From NCBI RefSeq assembly GCF_002250055.1, contig NZ_CP018866.1, forward strand, positions 2,720,501-2,784,500: 64,000 bases of DNA, written 5' to 3'. Of this stretch, positions 56,892 through 64,000 are shown in pieces (position 1 is the first letter of the stretch; every line of letters starts with the position of its first letter). This DNA is from Sutcliffiella cohnii (GTDB lineage Bacteria; Bacillota; Bacilli; Bacillales; Bacillaceae_I). The translations under genes and the position numbers were made by a program. A model generated the notes under the pieces. That model did not search any database and had not been told where the DNA came from. It worked only from the letters and a program-made list of their open reading frames with translations.

Positions 56892-57936
56892 TATCACCCA
56901 TTCTGCTTAAAACCAATCTTATTTGGAAATATGAAATATCATCTTTGTTAATCGCTTCTTTTATCTTCTTAAGTTGCTTTGTACGTAGATGATACATTTT
57001 TTCTTGTATTTCCCTCACTTGTTCTTCGTTTATAAACGGAGCGATCGAGAATTCTGGGAAATTCATTGTAATTTCAACGATATGATCTTCAATAGTACTC
57101 TCTTTTAAATTTCGTATTACCGCGATTTCTTCAATTGTATAATTTTTTTGAATAAGTTGCATCGTTGTTTGTGTAGTTTTTGTTAATTGTGTCATTGGTG
57201 AAATAAGATCGTTACATATACTTGATAGCACAGGAAATTTACTTGGTTCAGCCTTTAGTGTATGTAAAATAGAATGTATACAAGCTTGAAAAAGGATTGA
57301 AGCCCAAATTGAGTCTATATTCCACTTTCTAGCTGCTTGTTGAATTGTATTTCCTGCAGTACTATAACCCGATAATTGTATAACAAATAAATTAGCTTGT
57401 AATTGTGGTTGATTTTTTAATATTAATTCTGTTTCAACTTTTAGTTTTTGAGCTAATTCTTCCTTACTCCACATTTTTAAAAATTGTTTTACAAATAATT
57501 GAATTTCAAAATCATATTGAATAGGAATAAAATTTCCGTTCCCGCGAATTAAATTTGATATCGTTTGTGTAATTAGCGTATATCGCTTCCAAAAGATCAT
57601 CCATTTATCACGATATTCCCAGCCGTTTAAAGAATGTGGTAGCGGATTGGCTTTTATCCACTCATTTAAAATGTTCACACCTTTTTCCGTAACACTGTAA
57701 CGTTCTTCACTTTGATTAATAAAATTATGATATAGGAGATAGTTAACTGCTTCTTGAAGATCTTCTCTTGCAACTGTTGGAAAAATACCAAATAACGGAT
57801 ACAAAGTATATAGTTTGGCATCTTGAATTGTTTGGGAAGATTTTTTTCCTTTTAGTAAATGATATATAGCAGAGATAGATCTTTCTCCATGAAAACGATG
57901 GATACAATATAAAATAACAAATAAAAAAGTATTCAT
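56860..57936 (-). CDS. ypbB: Helix-turn-helix protein YpbB
   Basis: 358-residue soluble protein of the YpbB family, always upstream of the short recQ in Bacillus. An N-terminal winged-helix-like part (FHGERSISAIYHLLKGKKS) and a C-terminal HTH-like segment (NYTIEEIAVIRNLKESTIEDHI, near 295-316) resemble the helicase-associated HRDC/HTH modules missing from RecQ, so the pair may form one functional helicase. The ATG at 57936 has AAAGGTG somewhat far upstream; TTG at 57963 has no site. Confidence 0.82.
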   Translation of the reverse strand: MNTFLFVILYCIHRFHGERSISAIYHLLKGKKSSQTIQDAKLYTLYPLFGIFPTVAREDLQEAVNYLLYHNFINQSEERYSVTEKGVNILNEWIKANPLPHSLNGWEYRDKWMIFWKRYTLITQTISNLIRGNGNFIPIQYDFEIQLFVKQFLKMWSKEELAQKLKVETELILKNQPQLQANLFVIQLSGYSTAGNTIQQAARKWNIDSIWASILFQACIHSILHTLKAEPSKFPVLSSICNDLISPMTQLTKTTQTTMQLIQKNYTIEEIAVIRNLKESTIEDHIVEITMNFPEFSIAPFINEEQVREIQEKMYHLRTKQLKKIKEAINKDDISYFQIRLVLSRMGDNVELTRTSKR

Positions 57937-58058
57937 ATTGAAAATTTCAACACCTTTATCCAATAAGTCGGATTATAATTTCATTTCCTATAACACCATT
58001 CTATCAAAAAAATAATCTTTTTTGGACGTAGTTGTATGGTTGTACCGGTATTAATTAG

Positions 58059-58448
<390 letters not shown>

Positions 58449-58465
58449 TATAAGTAAACGGGAAT

Positions 58466-58506
58466 GTCCTAAAAGTCAGTAGAAACTGACTTTTAGGACT
58501 TTTTTG
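58466..58506 (+). terminator. Terminator after fer
   Basis: GTCCTAAAAGTCAGT (58466-58480) pairs perfectly with ACTGACTTTTAGGAC (58485-58499) around AGAA and is followed by TTTTTT. A 15-bp stem, the strongest on the plus strand here. Confidence 0.93.
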
Positions 58507-58597
58507 TTCCCTACCCTTATAATGATTTAAAAATTCAATTAGTAGTAAGTGTAAAATTTTCTATGAGTATAGATTAGATTGTGGTTTATGAAAAGAA

Positions 58598-58641
58598 TAC
58601 AAACAAAACAGTGGAGAAACGATTCGTTTTCCCACTGTTTT
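58598..58641 (-). terminator. Terminator after ribU
   Basis: AAACAGTGG (58606-58614) pairs with CCACTGTTT (58632-58640), with further imperfect pairing inside. On the minus strand it is followed by TGTTTGT. Confidence 0.78.
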
Positions 58642-58676
58642 ATGATTTATTGAATTATTGGTCAATCCTGCATTTC

Positions 58677-59267
58677 TTAAGATGAAACAGGTTTAACATA
58701 CATCTCTTTCGTTAGCCAGTGAGATAATTTTTTATATAGTAAAGCAAAAATAACTCCTACTAGTATGCCTTTAATAATGTTAAATGGCAGTACTCCATAT
58801 ACAATTGATTGGATAACAATGGAGGAAGGTTCAGCTGGCCACCCCATAAAAATAGTGTATGCAGGTAAAAAGACAAAGTAGTTTAGAATACTCATAAAAA
58901 CAGCCATTGAGAATGTTCCAGCTACAAGTCCTACCGCCAACCCTTTCATTGACCGTACCTTATTAAATACAAAATATGTCGGTAACACAAATAATACTCC
59001 TGCAGTAAAATTAGCGAATTGTCCAATTGGAATACCCGTCATACTTCCTTGCGCTAAATAGTTTAAAAGATTTTTTATTGCAATAACAGTAATACCGGCA
59101 ACTGGGCCGAAAATAAATGAAGCAATTATAGCCGGAATATCACTAAAATCTACAGACAAATATGCTGGTAGCGGTGGAATCGGAAAACTTAAAAACATTA
59201 ACACATAAGCAATTCCACTTAACATTCCAATTAAGACAAACTTCTTTACTGATTTTTCTCTCTTCAC
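58677..59267 (-). CDS. ribU: Riboflavin ECF transporter S component RibU
   Basis: Substrate-binding membrane subunit that takes up riboflavin with the shared ECF energising module (not encoded here). The 196 residues have about six membrane helices, with PIPPLPAYLSVDFSDIPAII and LLNYLAQGSMTGIPIGQFANF as family signatures (two separate runs). The GTG at 59267 has GAGAGGGAGAG at good spacing; the ATG at 59297 does not. The FMN riboswitch upstream supports the substrate. Confidence 0.94.
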   Translation of the reverse strand: MKREKSVKKFVLIGMLSGIAYVLMFLSFPIPPLPAYLSVDFSDIPAIIASFIFGPVAGITVIAIKNLLNYLAQGSMTGIPIGQFANFTAGVLFVLPTYFVFNKVRSMKGLAVGLVAGTFSMAVFMSILNYFVFLPAYTIFMGWPAEPSSIVIQSIVYGVLPFNIIKGILVGVIFALLYKKLSHWLTKEMYVKPVSS

Positions 59268-59351
59268 GTTGTTTCTCTCCCTCTCATCAAGACCCATCTC
59301 GATTGAAAAGGAAGTTCAAAGCACCTGAGTATCATTTACATTCCATTTTTT

Positions 59352-59390
59352 CTCCAAAATAAAAACCCATTTATTGTGAAAATAAATGGG
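59352..59390 (-). terminator. Riboswitch-controlled terminator before ribU
   Basis: CCCATTTATT (59366-59375) pairs with AATAAATGGG (59381-59390). On the minus strand it is followed by TTTTTATTTTGG. The segment TCTCCCA at the terminator 5' arm can instead pair with TGGGAGA at the end of the FMN aptamer, giving an antiterminator. Confidence 0.88.
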
Positions 59391-59442
59391 AGACGAACTC
59401 AAATAGACGTACAAGCATTTCTTTTTGCACGCTTTGAACCTC

Positions 59443-59576
59443 CATCTTCTCCCATCCAGACTATACTGTCGGTTTTGGAATCTCACCAAATCAGCCCTTT
59501 TACAGGCTCACGGACTAAGAGTTAACAACATTAACTCAACACCGCCGGTCGGGAATTACACCCTGCCCCGAAGATG
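59443..59576 (-). promoter_or_regulatory. FMN riboswitch (RFN element)
   Basis: Minus-strand RNA shows all conserved blocks in order: GAAGATG and CATCTTC closing helix, CTTCGGGGCAGGGTG, TTCCCGACCGGCGGT, AGTCCGTGAGCC, GATTTGGTGAGATTCC, ACCGACAGTATAGTCTGG. It controls ribU by termination: FMN binding should free the terminator at 59352-59390. Confidence 0.97.
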
Positions 59577-59664
59577 AATCGTATTATATTTTAAAATACA
59601 ATACTAATATACTATAATAATGCTAAAATAGGAAGGAAGAAGACTTGAGCTATTTATTTTATGT

Positions 59665-60558
59665 TTATTTTATTTTCAATATTTGATTTGGATAAAGGAA
59701 TTCATGTGATAAATCATTTAAAGCAACTAGAAAGTCTACCTCTACATCCAATGAATCCGCAATATCTTCTATTGTTTCTCCGCTTTGTACCACATAAGTA
59801 TCCTCATCATAAATAAAGATTTCTTGTCCAGGAAAGATAAGGTCGCTCTTTAGATCATTCCATTCCATAATGGAAGCAACTGTAACTTGCTCGACTTGTG
59901 CAATATCCCAAAGTGTATCATTTTTCTTAATGGTAATTGTTTTTTTAATTTTTTGCTGTTTTACTTCCTCAAATTCTATTAATTTCTTATCTTGCATCGT
60001 CCATGGTGAGAATAATATCTTTCTTTCCCTTTCATCTGTTTCTTGCTCTAATACAAAATAATCCAACGGGTTTACCGCATTCGTTCTACTGCTGTTCCAT
60101 TCTCCGTTATGTAACTCAAAATGCAAATGAGGTCCTGTTGAATTGCCTGTAGAGCCAACCGTTCCAATTATTTCACCTTTTTTTACTTCAGTCCCTTCAA
60201 CAACAAATCTTTTATGCAAATGAGCATATAATGTTTCTAATCCGTTTTCATGTTTCACCATAATAACATTACCATATGAACCTCTATAGCCTGAAAAATA
60301 CACGATCCCATCATTAGCGGCCATTATAGCGGTACCAGTAGGAGCAGCAATATCCACTCCTTTATGTGTTCCACCTCTTGTACCAAAGTAATCAGTAAAC
60401 CTACCCTCGTCTAATTGTAAGGGCCACTGCCAAGTCTTTATATCTCTAAGTACATTATGTTCTGTTTCTGCTTTCACACTTGTTCCACCGATAAACAATA
60501 GAAAGATACAAAGTGCCATTACTATGACGACCGCCAAGCGTTCTATTAAATTATTCAT
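59665..60558 (-). CDS. M23 family peptidase with two LysM domains
   Basis: Exported peptidoglycan endopeptidase homologue, 297 residues. Signal peptide (VVIVMALCIFLLFIGGTSVKA), M23 domain with the zinc site HKGVDI near 66-71 and HLHFE near 143-147, then two LysM repeats (TITIKKNDTLWDIAQ near 207, YVVQSGETIEDIADSL near 255). The active-site residues are complete, so it should be a metallopeptidase. No specific gene name is assigned. The ATG at 60558 follows TAGGAGGAC. Confidence 0.9.
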   Translation of the reverse strand: MNNLIERLAVVIVMALCIFLLFIGGTSVKAETEHNVLRDIKTWQWPLQLDEGRFTDYFGTRGGTHKGVDIAAPTGTAIMAANDGIVYFSGYRGSYGNVIMVKHENGLETLYAHLHKRFVVEGTEVKKGEIIGTVGSTGNSTGPHLHFELHNGEWNSSRTNAVNPLDYFVLEQETDERERKILFSPWTMQDKKLIEFEEVKQQKIKKTITIKKNDTLWDIAQVEQVTVASIMEWNDLKSDLIFPGQEIFIYDEDTYVVQSGETIEDIADSLDVEVDFLVALNDLSHEFLYPNQILKIK

Positions 60559-60689
60559 AATGTCCTCCTACAATAAAGAAAGTTGTTAGATGATATGTAC
60601 GCTTGGTCTAAAATATGACAGGCTTTCGTTTAATTGTGTCAAAAATACTACTTTTACAACACAATGATTTCCATAATCGTAAAATGTAG

Positions 60690-60728
60690 GAATAAAAAAG
60701 TAGCAAACCAAGGTTGGTTTGCTACTTT
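60690..60728 (-). terminator. Terminator of sigX-rsiX
   Basis: AAAGTAGCAAACCAA (60697-60711) pairs perfectly with TTGGTTTGCTACTTT (60714-60728). On the minus strand it is followed by TTTATTCC; the plus strand also has T, so it may be bidirectional. Confidence 0.9.
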
Positions 60729-60730
60729 TT

Positions 60731-61963
60731 TTAGTTCATAGGATTTGCAGCTAATGGTACCGAAAGTGGAACATTTAAACGAATCGAACCAATCATATCA
60801 GCGTTAGGATAATTAAATTGTATTTGCTCGAATCCAAAGTCTCTCGCCGTTAACATTAATGCTTGGAGAGCTGTTGAATGTTCTTCTGTATTTTCTAATG
60901 CAAGGCTATTATCAAAAGAAATAGTTACCATTTCTTCATCATTGGTTATCACTTGGTCTACTCTCATATTAGCTGGAATCGATGGAAATACGTAATTAAT
61001 ATTCGGTATTTGGCTCATCGCCTCTACCGCCTCTTGCATAGACTGAAATTCTTCTTTTGAGGCGACTAACAAGCTTTTGCTAACATCATCATTTCTTTGA
61101 AATTTAAAATATGCTACTCGCTTAAACGTATCAATCAAATCAAATTCTTTAACATCGTTACCTATTTCAACTCCAGCTTTACCCTCATTTAAATATTCTA
61201 CTTCAGTAAAGTTGTGCCATCTAAACGTTTCTTGTACCTCTTGGAAAAAAGCGTTCATCTGTGTAGAAGAGTATGCCCGATGTCCTGCATTCATCTCCAT
61301 AATGACTCTATCATTACCGTCAGTAGCCGTACCTTGAGAGAAAGTAATATTATCATTTAACATTGTATTCATCAGTCCAAATGAAGGTAAATCAATTAAA
61401 TTTCCTAATTCTTGTCGTAATTCGTTAAATGCTTCTATATACGTTCTATTATTTTTTTGAACAACAAAAGAAAGCGGTAATGTTAGTGGATCATCGGTTC
61501 CTTCTAACTCAGCGGAAACGGCCAAAGTAATTACATATTCTTCTGACTGACTAACAGTCGTTACTACATAATTCGGAAAATCATTCGTTGATTGAACGTC
61601 AAAAGATTCGTTTTCACTATTTTCTTTATAGTCCGTTACATTAAACGATTCTTCCTCTACAGCGATATCAGCACTACTATCATCAGCATACATCTCCATT
61701 GATCCTCCTCTATCTTGAGGGGCATCAAAGGCACTGTTACTATTACTATCCATTTTTTGAAACGTGAAAGGAGAAATGATTGCAAAAAGGAGAATCGCCG
61801 CAATTAAAGCTACGCTAGGCATCCAGTTAATACGACGTTTCGGTGAAGTTTCTACCTTTTGCTGAATATTTGCATATATCTCTTCCGCTGAACGCTCATC
61901 CGTCATTTTTGGTAATTGATTAAATAACTTCTCCATTTGCTCATCGTCCGTTTTACGATGCAT
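60731..61963 (-). CDS. rsiX: Anti-sigma-X factor RsiX
   Basis: Membrane anti-sigma factor that holds SigX inactive. The 410 residues have a cytosolic N-terminal part (EQMEKLFNQLPKMTDERSAEEIY), a single membrane helix near 50-66 (VALIAAILLFAIISPF) and a long extracytoplasmic domain of DUF-type repeats. Somewhat longer than B. subtilis RsiX (368). The ATG at 61963 overlaps sigX by 11 bp, the usual coupling. Confidence 0.88.
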   Translation of the reverse strand: MHRKTDDEQMEKLFNQLPKMTDERSAEEIYANIQQKVETSPKRRINWMPSVALIAAILLFAIISPFTFQKMDSNSNSAFDAPQDRGGSMEMYADDSSADIAVEEESFNVTDYKENSENESFDVQSTNDFPNYVVTTVSQSEEYVITLAVSAELEGTDDPLTLPLSFVVQKNNRTYIEAFNELRQELGNLIDLPSFGLMNTMLNDNITFSQGTATDGNDRVIMEMNAGHRAYSSTQMNAFFQEVQETFRWHNFTEVEYLNEGKAGVEIGNDVKEFDLIDTFKRVAYFKFQRNDDVSKSLLVASKEEFQSMQEAVEAMSQIPNINYVFPSIPANMRVDQVITNDEEMVTISFDNSLALENTEEHSTALQALMLTARDFGFEQIQFNYPNADMIGSIRLNVPLSVPLAANPMN

Positions 61964-62489
61964 TACTATTTCCCCCTTTCTCCTCTAATTCTTCCATATG
62001 GGCTTTTAAGGCTTTAACCGCACGGTGCTGAGTTGTTTTTACTTTACTTTCAGACCAACCTAACACTTGCGCAGTTTCTTGAATAGAGAGAGCTTGAATG
62101 TAACGGAGAATAAGAACAATTCGGTGATCCATCTTACATTTATCTAAGCAACGATACAACAATTGAACCTGTTCATTTTTCACAGCTACTTCTTCCGGTA
62201 ATGGTGCAACATCTTTCACTTGTTGCTTATTCCAATCAAACGTTTCAAGAAGTTTGTTTTTCCATCCCTTTTGTTTTCGAAATGAATCAATAGCTACATG
62301 TTTAGCTATCGAAAATAGCCATGTTTTTTCACTACTTTTCCCTTCAAATCGGTCGTATGAGCGTAGAACTTTTATATAAACTTCTTGAACGAGGTCTTCC
62401 GCTTGTTCTTTATTTTTCACCATATAAAATAAAAATTGATAGACGTCTTGGTGATATTTTTCATAGAGCTCTTGAAAAACGGCATGCAT
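61953..62489 (-). CDS. sigX: ECF sigma factor SigX
   Basis: ECF sigma factor for cell-envelope charge and stress genes. The 178 residues include region 2 (YQFLFYMVKNKEQAEDLVQEVYIKVL and SEKTWLFSIAKHVAIDSFRKQ, separate runs) and region 4 HTH (LSIQETAQVLGWSESKVKTTQHRA). Region 2 is close to B. subtilis SigX. The ATG at 62489 follows GGAGGGTTTAG; the frame further upstream is not needed. Confidence 0.92.
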   Translation of the reverse strand: MHAVFQELYEKYHQDVYQFLFYMVKNKEQAEDLVQEVYIKVLRSYDRFEGKSSEKTWLFSIAKHVAIDSFRKQKGWKNKLLETFDWNKQQVKDVAPLPEEVAVKNEQVQLLYRCLDKCKMDHRIVLILRYIQALSIQETAQVLGWSESKVKTTQHRAVKALKAHMEELEEKGGNSNAS

Positions 62490-62514
62490 TCTAAACCCTC
62501 CGTTCAATACATTA

Positions 62515-62540
62515 GTCGAAACTTTTCGTACAAAGTTACA
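62515..62540 (-). promoter_or_regulatory. SigX-type autoregulatory promoter
   Basis: On the minus strand TGTAAC (62540-62535) and CGAC (62518-62515) are 16 bp apart, matching the ECF sigma-X consensus TGTAAC/CGAC. It lies about 30 bp from the sigX start, so sigX-rsiX should be self-activated. Confidence 0.75.
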
Positions 62541-62654
62541 TTACAAATATATTACAAAATATTACGAATGACTAGATTTTTTTTAGTACTTTTTGGAAAA
62601 CTTAAGAAGGCTTTAATAAGATATTTTAAAAGAGCAATAGTTTGGCTTTTTAAA

Positions 62655-62686
62655 AATTTAAAAAAGAAGCCATAATATATGACTTC
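62655..62686 (-). terminator. Terminator after the ECF S component gene
   Basis: On the minus strand GAAGUCAUA (62686-62678) pairs with UAUGGCUUC (62674-62666), one G-U pair. TTTTTTAAATTTTT follows. Confidence 0.82.
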
Positions 62687-62723
62687 TTTTTATATATACT
62701 ATATAACTAATTTCTAATTATAT

Positions 62724-63239
62724 CTACTGTTTATTATACGATTGCACCATAAACGAAGCTTCTCTTTTTATGATCGGGGATAGAATAGGATATAACACTA
62801 TAAAGAATACGATATTTCCAATTGCATGATTAAAGTCAAACGGTAATCCCGCTAAGTAATACGGCCAAAACAATTTACCTATAATCAGGCGTTCTAGCGA
62901 CATGATCAAACCAAAGAGCATGCCGCAAAATCCAGCGTACGTTGCAAGTAACCATATGGGCAATTTCTTAAATTTCATCCCAATGAGACCTGAAAGTACT
63001 CCAATTATGGACCACGCAATTATTTGAAGTAACGTCCAAGTACCACTACCTAAAAATAAGTTAGAAACAAATGCTGTTCCAGCAGCAAGTATGATACCGT
63101 TTTGAGGCCCCATCAAAAGGCAGCAAATAATAATGATTGCTGTAACAGGCTGTACATTAGGAACCGAGGAAAACACCATTCTACCTACTACACATAACGC
63201 TATTAATAAGCCTAATAAAGCAATTTTTCTTGTGCTCAT
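62724..63239 (-). CDS. ECF transporter S component, predicted cobalamin specific
   Basis: 171-residue membrane protein with about five to six helices, of the ECF substrate-binding (S component) type: STRKIALLGLLIALCVVGRM at the start (given as a run up to GRM) and GPQNGIILAAGTAF. It has no ATPase of its own and would use the shared ECF module encoded elsewhere. It overlaps the lipoprotein gene as TAATG and is controlled by the same cobalamin riboswitch, which predicts vitamin B12 or a precursor as substrate. Confidence 0.82.
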   Translation of the reverse strand: MSTRKIALLGLLIALCVVGRMVFSSVPNVQPVTAIIIICCLLMGPQNGIILAAGTAFVSNLFLGSGTWTLLQIIAWSIIGVLSGLIGMKFKKLPIWLLATYAGFCGMLFGLIMSLERLIIGKLFWPYYLAGLPFDFNHAIGNIVFFIVLYPILSPIIKREASFMVQSYNKQ

Positions 63240-63655
63240 TAGCCTTCATACTTTGAATAGTTAAATTCAATAACATCGCCATCTTTTAACACATATTCGT
63301 TTGCGCCAACTAAGACTTCTTCATTATTTGCTGTATAAATCCAAAAGTAATTATTCTCGTAATCCGATTCAATACCGTTAATTCCTACAATAAATGCACC
63401 ACTATCGTCTGTTGTTAATTCAAAGTGCTCATGCATTACATCCATCAGTGTTTCTCCTTCTTCAAACTGCAATGCCTCTTCACTTATTACTTCTTCCCCG
63501 TTATCTTTTACTAATTTAATCGTTACTTTGTTTACTTCTTCATTTTGTTCTACTCCAGCATTTGCGTTGTTATTTGTATTATTTGTGTTGTCTGCTGCAC
63601 ACCCCGTCACAATAAGAGATATTGCAACTAATAAACTAATCCAAATTTTTTTCAT
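63239..63655 (-). CDS. DUF4430 lipoprotein, predicted cobalamin-capture protein
   Basis: 138-residue lipoprotein: signal peptide with lipobox VTGC (cysteine 19-20 region), an Asn-rich spacer (NTNNTNNNANA) and one DUF4430 domain (VTIKLVKDNGEEV to GDVIEFNYSKYEG) with NYFWIYTANNEE. DUF4430 is related to the C-terminal domain of transcobalamin/intrinsic factor. With the cobalamin riboswitch upstream and the S component downstream, a surface B12-binding role is inferred. The ATG at 63655 follows AAAGGATGGG; GTG at 63658 is an alternative. Confidence 0.85.
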   Translation of the reverse strand: MKKIWISLLVAISLIVTGCAADNTNNTNNNANAGVEQNEEVNKVTIKLVKDNGEEVISEEALQFEEGETLMDVMHEHFELTTDDSGAFIVGINGIESDYENNYFWIYTANNEEVLVGANEYVLKDGDVIEFNYSKYEG

Positions 63656-63683
63656 CACGTAATTCCCATCCTTTTATATATTA

Positions 63684-63723
63684 TGAAAAAAAATAAATAG
63701 CTCATCCTTAAAGGATGAGCTAT
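63684..63723 (-). terminator. Riboswitch-controlled terminator before the B12 cassette
   Basis: ATAGCTCATCCTT (63697-63709) pairs perfectly with AAGGATGAGCTAT (63711-63723). On the minus strand it is followed by TTATTTTTTTTC. An upstream segment (near 63798-63770, GGTATGAGTAGCTGAAACGACAA region) can pair with the terminator 5' arm and its flank, giving a likely antiterminator. Confidence 0.88.
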
Positions 63724-63814
63724 AAAACGACAACAATGAGGAATTCACCTTCTGCAGCAGGTTCAATACCATATTGTCGTTTCAGCTACTCATACCCCGA
63801 AGCTTCGAAACTTG

Positions 63815-63994
63815 TAAGTTCATTGGCAGGTCTACTGACTTATGCTTCTTCCTACTTTGAGCCTTCCCGTATGACGAACTCTCATTCCATACATACAGTG
63901 GTTACCTCATTTCGTCCACATTTACAGTTGCGGGGACAGTTTTGGATTCGCACCAAATTCCCTTTTAAGCCACAGTGTGACACCAATTTACTTA
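63815..63994 (-). promoter_or_regulatory. Cobalamin (B12) riboswitch aptamer
   Basis: Minus-strand RNA has the B12 element blocks: GGTGTCACACTGTGGC, AAGGGAATTTGGTGCGAATCC, ACTGTCCCCGCAACTGT, and AAGTCAGTAGACCTGCC. Closing helix TAAGTaaATTGG (63994-63983) pairs with CCAATgaACTTA (63826-63815). Followed by an intrinsic terminator, so B12 should shut off the cassette. Confidence 0.95.
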
Positions 63995-64000
63995 TAATTA

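Overview
This window is a chromosomal segment of an endospore-forming, low-GC member of the Bacillaceae. The evidence is an A/T-rich sequence with strong AGGAGG-type ribosome binding sites, many TTG and GTG starts, sporulation and germination genes (spoIVA, ypjB, sleB, ypeB, prsW, YIEGIA pair), bacillithiol genes (bshB1, ypdA), the menaquinol:cytochrome c reductase qcrABC, and gene order that closely follows the Bacillus subtilis chromosome from bshB1 to sigX-rsiX. Nearly all genes lie on the minus strand. No tRNA, rRNA, CRISPR array, prophage or insertion sequence was seen.

Layout, left to right. 1-5.5 kb: bshB1 (cut by the left edge), mgsA, dapB and ypjD as one operon, the divergent YitT-family gene ypjC, a YugP-like zinc peptidase, then ypjB and ypjA. 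5.6-11.3 kb: qcrABC, ypiF, ypiB (reoY), the TPR protein ypiA and an unrecognised protein. 11.3-23.8 kb: the aromatic supraoperon aroC-aroB-aroH-trpEDCFBA-hisC-tyrA-aroA. It carries an internal trp promoter, an unusually large array of (U/G)AG triplets for TRAP binding, an attenuator, and a hairpin over the trpE ribosome binding site. The TRAP protein itself (mtrB) is encoded 7 kb downstream, next to folE. 23.9-32.8 kb: cheR, ndk, hepT-menG-hepS, mtrB, folE, hbs, spoIVA, yphF, yphE. 32.8-34 kb: a gene-poor stretch with a cluster of structured repeats and a candidate 14-codon microORF. 34-46 kb: gpsA, der, a YIEGIA pair, yphA, ypzI, fni, an S1-domain protein, an acyltransferase, cmk, ypfB, ypfA, ypeB, sleB. 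46-58 kb: prsW, asparaginase, ypdA, gudB, mecB (ypbH), ypbG-F-E-D, recQ and ypbB, with a second repeat pair at 53.75-54.02 kb. 58-64 kb: fer, riboflavin transporter ribU behind an FMN riboswitch, an M23/LysM peptidase, the ECF sigma factor sigX with rsiX, and a cobalamin-riboswitch operon of a DUF4430 lipoprotein plus an ECF-type S component.

The most interesting items are: (1) six copies of a 44-150 bp intergenic repeat whose terminal helices show compensatory base changes between copies, so it probably acts as RNA or is maintained as a structured element; (2) the oversized two-block TRAP-binding leader; (3) the predicted vitamin B12 capture and uptake cassette in which a transcobalamin-like DUF4430 lipoprotein is paired with an ECF S component; (4) a 14-codon ORF with a good ribosome binding site that runs directly into a strong terminator; and (5) a nearly pure 35-residue polyglutamine linker in the germination enzyme SleB.

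Where several starts were possible I used the one with the best ribosome binding site spacing, so many coding regions here are shorter than the longest open frame. Family assignments rest on motifs and remembered family sequences, not on database searches.
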